Assembly (NCBI RefSeq): GCF_030269605.1 | Contig: NZ_BSTQ01000015.1 | Span: 62,001-126,000 of the forward strand | Length of the DNA: 64,000 bases | Reading direction: 5' to 3' | Source of the DNA: Lentzea sp. NBRC 105346 | Lineage (GTDB): Bacteria; Actinomycetota; Actinomycetes; Mycobacteriales; Pseudonocardiaceae | In this document: in pieces, positions 59,369-64,000 of the stretch | Position numbering within the stretch: position 1 is the first letter of the stretch | How the letters are laid out: the number at the start of each line of letters is the position of its first letter | The notes under the pieces: model-generated | Database searches by the model: none | Seen by the model: the letters and a program-made list of their open reading frames with translations, nothing else | What the model was told of the DNA's origin: nothing | Program-made: the position numbers and the translations under genes

Positions 59369-59911
59369 TCACAAGCCCGTGGCGCCGTCGATGCGTTCCC
59401 GCAGCAGGTCCGCGTGCCCGTTGTGCCGCGCGTACTCGGCGATCATGTGCAGCATGATCCGGCGCAGCGACACCGGCTCGTTCGTGCGCTGGATGACGCC
59501 GGTGTCATCGAGCGAAGCCCCGGCCACGATCTCCCGCGACCGGGCCGTCCGCCGCCGCCATTCCTCCCAAGCGACGCCAACGTCACCGTCAAGCCGTTCG
59601 AAATCCTGGTCGGGATCATCATCGGAATAGTTGATCAGCGGCTCGGAGGAACCGGAGAACTGCGTGCTGAACCACCACTGCTCCGCCCCCGCCAGATGAC
59701 GCAGCAGGCCGTGCAGCGACAGCCCCGACGGCGGCACGGACCGCAAGGACATCTGCGCCTGCTCGAGCCCCCGGCACTTCAGTTCGAACGTGTGGCGCTG
59801 GAAGTCGAGGAGCGCGACCAGCAGCTCGCGCTCCTCGCCGACGTACGGGACGGGCGTGCGGGTGTCGTCCGTGATCTTCGGGGCGTAGTTCTCGGCTGGG
59901 ATGTGCACCAT
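59369..59911 (-). CDS. DinB-family (DUF664-like) protein
   Basis: ATG 59911 begins a 180-residue four-helix protein. LHGLLRHLAGAEQWWFSTQF (about 67-86) and LHMIAEYARHNGHADLLRERIDG (about 154-176) are the metal-binding His positions of the DinB/YfiT fold. Members are thiol transferases or unknown metal-dependent enzymes. It is downstream of the remnant and convergent with it. Confidence 0.88.
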   Translation of the reverse strand: MVHIPAENYAPKITDDTRTPVPYVGEERELLVALLDFQRHTFELKCRGLEQAQMSLRSVPPSGLSLHGLLRHLAGAEQWWFSTQFSGSSEPLINYSDDDPDQDFERLDGDVGVAWEEWRRRTARSREIVAGASLDDTGVIQRTNEPVSLRRIMLHMIAEYARHNGHADLLRERIDGATGL

Positions 59912-59947
59912 GCGTCGAGCATGGCAGTGGGGTCTGACAAAAGCGGT

Positions 59948-59966
59948 AGGTTAGGGTCGCCTTACT
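59948..59966. promoter_or_regulatory. Candidate iron box (DmdR/IdeR type)
   Basis: TAGGTTAGGGTCGCCTTAC is close to the actinobacterial iron-box pattern TTAGGTTAGGCTCACCTAA. It lies just upstream of the binding-protein gene at 59982, where a DtxR-family repressor would block expression in iron-replete cells. Confidence 0.65.
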
Positions 59967-59981
59967 GGAACTGGGGGGAAG

Positions 59982-60941
59982 ATGAGAGCACTGATGCTGG
60001 TCGCTGTGCTGGCGCTCGCAGCGTGCGGCACGGTCACGGACGTCCCGACCAAAGCCGCTGCGGGCTTCCCGGTGACCGTCGAGCACAAGCTCGGCACCAC
60101 CGAGATCAAGGCGCCGCCGAAGCGGATCGTCACGCTGGGACTGTCCGATCACGACGCGGTCGTCGCGCTGGGGATCCAGCCGGTCGGCGTCATCGACTGG
60201 TTCAAGGAACGGCCCTGGGGCAAGTGGCCGTGGCTCAAGGACAAGATCGGCACGCCGGAGATCGTCGGCGAGCGCGACGAGTACAACGTCGAGAAGATCG
60301 CCTCGCTCAAGCCGGATCTGATCCTGGCGCACTACTCCGGCATCAAGAAGGAACAGTACGACACGCTCTCGCAGATCGCGCCGGTCGTCGCCCAGGTGAA
60401 GGGCTTCGAGGACTACGGCGCCCCGATGGCGGAGATGGCCCGGCTCACGGCCAAGGCGCTCGGCAAGTCCGCCGAGATGGACAAGATCATCGACGAGATG
60501 AACGGACGGTTCAAGGCGGTTCGCGACAAGCACCCCGAGTGGGCGGGCAAGACCGCGATCGTCGCCGATTCCTTCCAGGCGGGCAACTTCGCGGTGTTCG
60601 CGAGCCACGACCCGAAGACGAAGTTCCTGCAGGACCTCGGGTTCAAGATGCCCGAGGCGATCCAGAAGGAGATCGGCAAGACGGATGTCGTCGACTTCAG
60701 CTACGAACGCCTCGACGTGCTCGAGGCCGATCGGCTGGTGTGGCTGCTGAGCAGCCCGCTGGTGGTGGAGCAGCTGAAGAACGAGGCGCTGTACAAGCGG
60801 CTCAACGTGGTCAAGGAGAACCGGGCGCTCTACGTCCCGTACGAGGATCCGCCGGTGGGTGCGTCGATCTCGTTCAACACGGTGCTCAGCATCCCGTATG
60901 CGCTCGACCACCTGGTGCCGCAGCTGGAAGCGATCAAGTGA
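59982..60941 (+). CDS. Siderophore ABC transporter substrate-binding lipoprotein
   Basis: ATG 59982 follows GGGGGGAAG. The signal ends at LALAACG, a lipobox. The 319-residue class III binding protein starts AAPPKRIVTLG-like (PPKRIVTLGLSDHDAVVALGIQPVG) and continues with the long backbone helix (DYGAPMAEMARLTAKALGKSAEMDKIID), matching FepB/FhuD-type proteins for ferric siderophores. The permease genes are 1.5 kb downstream. Its stop overlaps the convergent oxidoreductase. Confidence 0.9.
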   Translation: MRALMLVAVLALAACGTVTDVPTKAAAGFPVTVEHKLGTTEIKAPPKRIVTLGLSDHDAVVALGIQPVGVIDWFKERPWGKWPWLKDKIGTPEIVGERDEYNVEKIASLKPDLILAHYSGIKKEQYDTLSQIAPVVAQVKGFEDYGAPMAEMARLTAKALGKSAEMDKIIDEMNGRFKAVRDKHPEWAGKTAIVADSFQAGNFAVFASHDPKTKFLQDLGFKMPEAIQKEIGKTDVVDFSYERLDVLEADRLVWLLSSPLVVEQLKNEALYKRLNVVKENRALYVPYEDPPVGASISFNTVLSIPYALDHLVPQLEAIK

Positions 60942-61611
60942 GGTAGTCCTCGAACGTGACGCGGCCTACCGCGCGGCCGGGCGTGAGGTTGCCGCCGTCG
61001 CGGTAGGCGCGGAACGTCCGGCCGGGCAGGCGGACCGGTACGACCGGACGCCGCTTCCCGGCGGCGGCCAGGTACGTCCGGGCGAGCTCGGTTGCGGGCC
61101 GGACCTCCGGCCCGCCGATCTCCGGGGCCATGCCGGCGGGCGGTCCGGACGCCAGGCGGGCCAGTTCGGCGGCGACCTCCGCCTCCGCGACGGGCTGGAA
61201 CCGGAAGCCGGGCACGAACATCAGTGGTAGCCGCGCCGAGGCGGCGAAGATCCGGTGCAGCAGCGAGTGGAACTGGGTGGCGCGCAGGATCGTCCATGGG
61301 ACGTCCGACGACCTGATGAGGTCCTCGGCCGCGAGCTTCTGCCGGTAGTAGGCGAACGGCACGCGGTCCACGCCGACGATCGAGATGTAGACGAGGTGGC
61401 GTGGCCTGGCGGCGAGAACGGCGCGCGCCATGTCCACCTCGCGGCGGAACGACGTGGCGCAGTGCACGATCGTGTCGGCTTCCAGCGCGGAAAGGCCGGT
61501 GCCGCGCAACAGGTCCGTGCCGGTCGATCGGGACACCGCGCGGGCGTCCGGCAACGCGCTCACCACGTGCCGGCCGAGCGCGCCCCGGCCGCCGGTCACC
61601 ACGATCGTCAT
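60934..61611 (-). CDS. NAD(P)-binding atypical SDR (NmrA-like)
   Basis: ATG 61611 overlaps the stop of the upstream transporter (ATGA). The 225-residue protein begins TIVVTGGRGALGRHVVSALP, a Rossmann motif of atypical SDRs, and has PRHLVYISIVGVDRVPFAYYRQKLAAEDLI (Tyr-x3-Lys-like) and PWTILRATQFHSLL. Such proteins act as redox sensors or reductases. It shares an operon with the DMT-like gene. Confidence 0.85.
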   Translation of the reverse strand: MTIVVTGGRGALGRHVVSALPDARAVSRSTGTDLLRGTGLSALEADTIVHCATSFRREVDMARAVLAARPRHLVYISIVGVDRVPFAYYRQKLAAEDLIRSSDVPWTILRATQFHSLLHRIFAASARLPLMFVPGFRFQPVAEAEVAAELARLASGPPAGMAPEIGGPEVRPATELARTYLAAAGKRRPVVPVRLPGRTFRAYRDGGNLTPGRAVGRVTFEDYLT

Positions 61612-62426
61612 GTGACCACTCTGGACCGGTGGAACTGTGCCAGCACGATGATTCCGGTCACCGCCACGGCACCGCTGGCGATCAGCGCGATCTCGGTCCC
61701 GAGCGACGCGCCCTCGGTCTCCTCCAGCAGCTCCATGCCGATCCACGACGCGACGATCGGGTTCACCACGGTCTGGCCGGCCACGACCAGGTCGGCCGGC
61801 CCGCTGGAGTAGCCGAGCTGGATGAACCACGCGCCGACGGCGAACGCGATCAGGAGTGCCGCGAAGGACAGCCACGGGATATGCGGCAGCGCGGTGGTCA
61901 CGTCACGTACCAGCACGGACACCAGTCCGTAGGCGGCGCCCGCACCGACAGCGAACGCCAGGCAGCGGATGGTGCCCGTCTGGAACGTGGCGATCATGCC
62001 GAACACGAACACCGCCGCGGCCACCAGCTGACCGGCCTGCAGCACCACTTTCTCGGGGACGTCGGTGGGCACCGCCGAGCCCGCCGCGATGGCGACGAAC
62101 GTGGCGACACCGCCGGTCGCCGCGGCCACCGCGACAGCGAAACGTGGGGTGAAACGCCGGACGTCGATCATCGCGATGATCGGCAAGGACAGGACTGCCA
62201 AGGGCGCCACGACGGTGACCGGGGCGAGCCAGAACGCGAGGATCTGCAGGATCGCGGCCACGAACAGCACCGAGAAACCCAGCAGCCACCGGCGGCTGGC
62301 GGCCAGCCGGTAGGCCCGGCGCAACGTCAGCTCGCCGACGTCTCGCACACCCGCGTGTTGCAGCGCGGCGCCGAGTGCGCTGCACACGGCGCCGAGGACC
62401 GCGCATCCGATCGCGAGCCCGACCAC
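61608..62426 (-). CDS. DMT/NIPA-like multi-helix transporter
   Basis: GTG 62426 opens a 272-residue integral membrane protein with about nine hydrophobic helices (VGLAIGCAVLGAVCSALGAAL, LLGFSVLFVAAILQILAFWLAP, PLAVLSLPIIAMI, ALIASGAVAVTGIIVLAQF). The pattern resembles DMT-superfamily or Mg-transporter NIPA-like proteins. Substrate cannot be set. Transcribed opposite to the siderophore genes on both sides. Confidence 0.78.
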   Translation of the reverse strand: MVGLAIGCAVLGAVCSALGAALQHAGVRDVGELTLRRAYRLAASRRWLLGFSVLFVAAILQILAFWLAPVTVVAPLAVLSLPIIAMIDVRRFTPRFAVAVAAATGGVATFVAIAAGSAVPTDVPEKVVLQAGQLVAAAVFVFGMIATFQTGTIRCLAFAVGAGAAYGLVSVLVRDVTTALPHIPWLSFAALLIAFAVGAWFIQLGYSSGPADLVVAGQTVVNPIVASWIGMELLEETEGASLGTEIALIASGAVAVTGIIVLAQFHRSRVVT

Positions 62427-62488
62427 ATATCCAGCGTAATGCCGGCCTTTTGATACGGTCGGCCTCGCCTGATCGACAGGGGGAATCG

Positions 62489-63490
62489 ATGGGTGTCGGA
62501 CGCGTCACCAAGGGCGCGGGCCTGGGGGCCGGACTCGTAGTACTGATATTGATGTGCCTGCTCAGCGTGTGGGTGGGCTCGCGTGACATCTCGTTCTCGG
62601 CGACGTGGCACGTGTTGTGGAGCGACGACGGGTCGGTCCAGGCGCTGGTGATCCGCGACCACCGGGTGCCGCGCACGATCACCGGCCTGCTGGTCGGCGC
62701 CTCGCTCGGGCTCGCCGGCGCGTTGATGCAGTCGTTGACGCGCAACCCGCTCGCCGATCCAGGGCTGCTCGGCGTGGAGCACGGCGCCGCGGCCGCCGTC
62801 GTGGCCGGCATCGCGTTCCTGGGCGTCGGGTCGATCACCGGATACCTGTGGTTCGCGCTTGCCGGTGCGTTGCTGGCGTCGCTCGCGGTCCACGGGCTCG
62901 GGGCGGCCGGCCGCGCGGCGTCGCCGGACCGGCTGGTGCTCGCCGGTGCGGCGATCAGCGCGGTGCTACTGGCGTTCATCTCCGCGATGCTGCTGCTCGA
63001 CCCGACGACGTTCGCGACGTTCCGGTTCTGGAACGTCGGCTCGATCGCCGGACGCCAGATGGACGTCGTGGCGCGCATCGCCCCGGTGATGATCGCCGGG
63101 ATCCTGCTCGCGCTGGGACTGACGCGCCCGTTGAACGTGCTGGCGCTCGGCGCGGAGACCGGGACGGCGTTGGGGCTGAACAACAATCGGATCCGGGTGC
63201 TCGGCGGGGTCGCGATCACGTTGCTGTGCGGGGCGGCGACCGCCGCGGCCGGGCCGATCGCGTTCGTCGGGCTGACCGTGCCGCACGTCGCGCGCGCGTT
63301 CGGCGGTTCGGACAACCGTTGGGTGTTCCCGTACTCGATGGTGCTGGCGCCGATCCTGTTGCTGGCGGCCGATGTGCTGGGCCGGATCGCCGCGCGACCG
63401 GGCGAGGTGGAGGTCGGGATCGTGACGGCCGTGCTCGGCGCGCCCGTGTTCATCGCCCTGGTGCGCCGCCGGAAGTTGGCGCGCCTGTGA
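62489..63490 (+). CDS. FecCD-family siderophore permease
   Basis: ATG 62489 follows AGGGGG. The 333-residue protein has about ten helices with LRVPRT-like (DHRVPRTITGLLVGASLGLAGALMQSLTRNPLADPGLLG), the FecCD landmark, and GPIAFVGLTVPHVAR near the C-terminus (coupling region). It overlaps the next permease by 4 bases. Confidence 0.93.
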   Translation: MGVGRVTKGAGLGAGLVVLILMCLLSVWVGSRDISFSATWHVLWSDDGSVQALVIRDHRVPRTITGLLVGASLGLAGALMQSLTRNPLADPGLLGVEHGAAAAVVAGIAFLGVGSITGYLWFALAGALLASLAVHGLGAAGRAASPDRLVLAGAAISAVLLAFISAMLLLDPTTFATFRFWNVGSIAGRQMDVVARIAPVMIAGILLALGLTRPLNVLALGAETGTALGLNNNRIRVLGGVAITLLCGAATAAAGPIAFVGLTVPHVARAFGGSDNRWVFPYSMVLAPILLLAADVLGRIAARPGEVEVGIVTAVLGAPVFIALVRRRKLARL

Positions 63491-64000
63491 CACGGGTTCT
63501 GCTTCTGCTCGCTCTGCTCGCGGTCGGTCTCGTGACGCTGACGACCGGTGACGCGCCGGTCTCACTGTCCGAAGTGGTCGCTTCCCTGACCGGACAGGGG
63601 GATCGCGCGTCGGACTTCATCGTGCTGCGGCTGCGTCTGCCGCGCGTGTTGTGCGCGATCCTCGTGGGTGCGGCACTGGGTGTGGCCGGCGCGCTGCTGC
63701 AGTCGTTGACGCGGAACCCGTTGGGCAGCCCGGAGATCGTGGGACTGACGAGCGGTTCGGCGACCGGCGCGATCTGCGTGATGTTCTTCCTGCACGGCGG
63801 GATGACGGCGATCGCGCTCGGGGCGTTCCTCGGCGGCCTGCTGACCGCGTCGGTGGTCTACCTGCTCGCGATCCGGCGTGGCGGGCAGCTCGTGCTCGTC
63901 GGCATCGGGGTGTCGTTCGTGCTCGTGGCGGTCAACCACTTCCTGATCACGCGGGCGTCGGTCGAGGAGGCGCTGGTCGCGCAGGCGTGGCTCGTCGGCG
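63487..64000 (+). CDS. Second FecCD-family siderophore permease (3' end outside window)
   Basis: GTG 63487 overlaps the stop of the previous gene (GTGA). 171 codons are visible and stay open to the window edge. The visible part has the same landmark (RLPRVLCAILVGAALGVAGALLQSLTRNPLGSPEIVG). The ATPase gene is expected beyond the window. Confidence 0.92.
   Translation, partial: MTRVLLLLALLAVGLVTLTTGDAPVSLSEVVASLTGQGDRASDFIVLRLRLPRVLCAILVGAALGVAGALLQSLTRNPLGSPEIVGLTSGSATGAICVMFFLHGGMTAIALGAFLGGLLTASVVYLLAIRRGGQLVLVGIGVSFVLVAVNHFLITRASVEEALVAQAWLVG

Noticed and set aside
59143..59370. Insertion-sequence end near the GT fragment
   Set aside because: The similarity to the upstream GT explains the sequence; no transposase or terminal inverted repeats are seen.
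61903..63453. 516-codon Ala/Ser/Pro-rich minus-strand frame over the FecCD permease
   Set aside because: Shadow of hydrophobic coding sequence; no signal or domain.

Overview
The window is high-GC DNA with many GTG and TTG starts, 1-4 base stop/start overlaps, Tat and Sec secreted carbohydrate enzymes and actinobacterial regulator types (SARP, TioE-type MerR, NB-ARC, Ser/Thr kinase, ANTAR). This points to a filamentous actinomycete, most likely Pseudonocardiaceae (Lentzea, Saccharothrix or Amycolatopsis-like). The genus is inferred from gene style, not from a marker gene. No rRNA, tRNA, CRISPR array, intact insertion sequence or prophage was seen.

Layout. 1-5.7 kb: a left-truncated NB-ARC/TPR regulator, a secreted trypsin-like protease with six tandem FG-GAP repeats, treZ and an ANTAR regulator. 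5.7-6.8 kb: a csbD-udgX stress and DNA-repair pair behind a sigma-B-like promoter, then a candidate structured RNA on the minus strand. 7.0-12.7 kb: an operon of three secreted plant-polysaccharide enzymes (GH95, a lyase-like protein, GH27). 12.7-17.9 kb: a ricin-type lectin, a SARP operon, a CAP-domain protein, and a GT1 glycosyltransferase preceded by a 17-residue leader ORF and a hairpin. 18-20.3 kb: GH105 with a LacI regulator. 20.3-25.2 kb: a second S1 protease and a gab operon (aldehyde dehydrogenase, 61-residue protein, aminotransferase) divergent from a PucR regulator. 25.2-27.9 kb: an erythromycin-esterase-family gene facing a TioE-like MerR regulator, plus a secreted intradiol dioxygenase. 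27.9-34.2 kb: two GH28 enzymes and a GH31 enzyme, with a divergent TrmB/LuxR-like regulator.

34.2-39.7 kb: a large secreted subtilase, two lamin-tail-domain exoproteins and an XRE regulator. 39.8-43.7 kb: a SnoaL-like, gamma-butyrolactone-receptor-like TetR and ATP-grasp operon, then a membrane Ser/Thr kinase. 43.7-48.9 kb: HAD phosphatase, WS/DGAT acyltransferase, MEDS/HATPase regulator, secreted repeat protein, dienelactone-hydrolase-like protein and MarR. 49.1-53.7 kb: a protocatechuate operon pcaIJHGDC plus pcaR, without pcaB or pcaF. 53.7-59.9 kb: MOSC protein, LacI regulator, GH1 beta-glucosidase, GT1 glycosyltransferase, then a scrambled zone with a broken MFS exporter and a degraded second copy of the GT C-terminus, then DinB. 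60-64 kb: a siderophore ABC importer (binding protein, two permeases, the last running off the end) interrupted by two opposite-strand genes.

Together this is a soil-saprophyte accessory region. Three separately regulated clusters attack pectin, rhamnogalacturonan and their side chains, the pca operon handles aromatic monomers, and small resistance, secondary-metabolism and iron-uptake loci lie between them. The most interesting less-explained items are the interleaved-stem RNA at 6.6-6.8 kb, the leader peptide ahead of the GT at 16.6 kb, the ATP-grasp trio at 40-42 kb and the scrambled GT/MFS locus at 57-59.4 kb.
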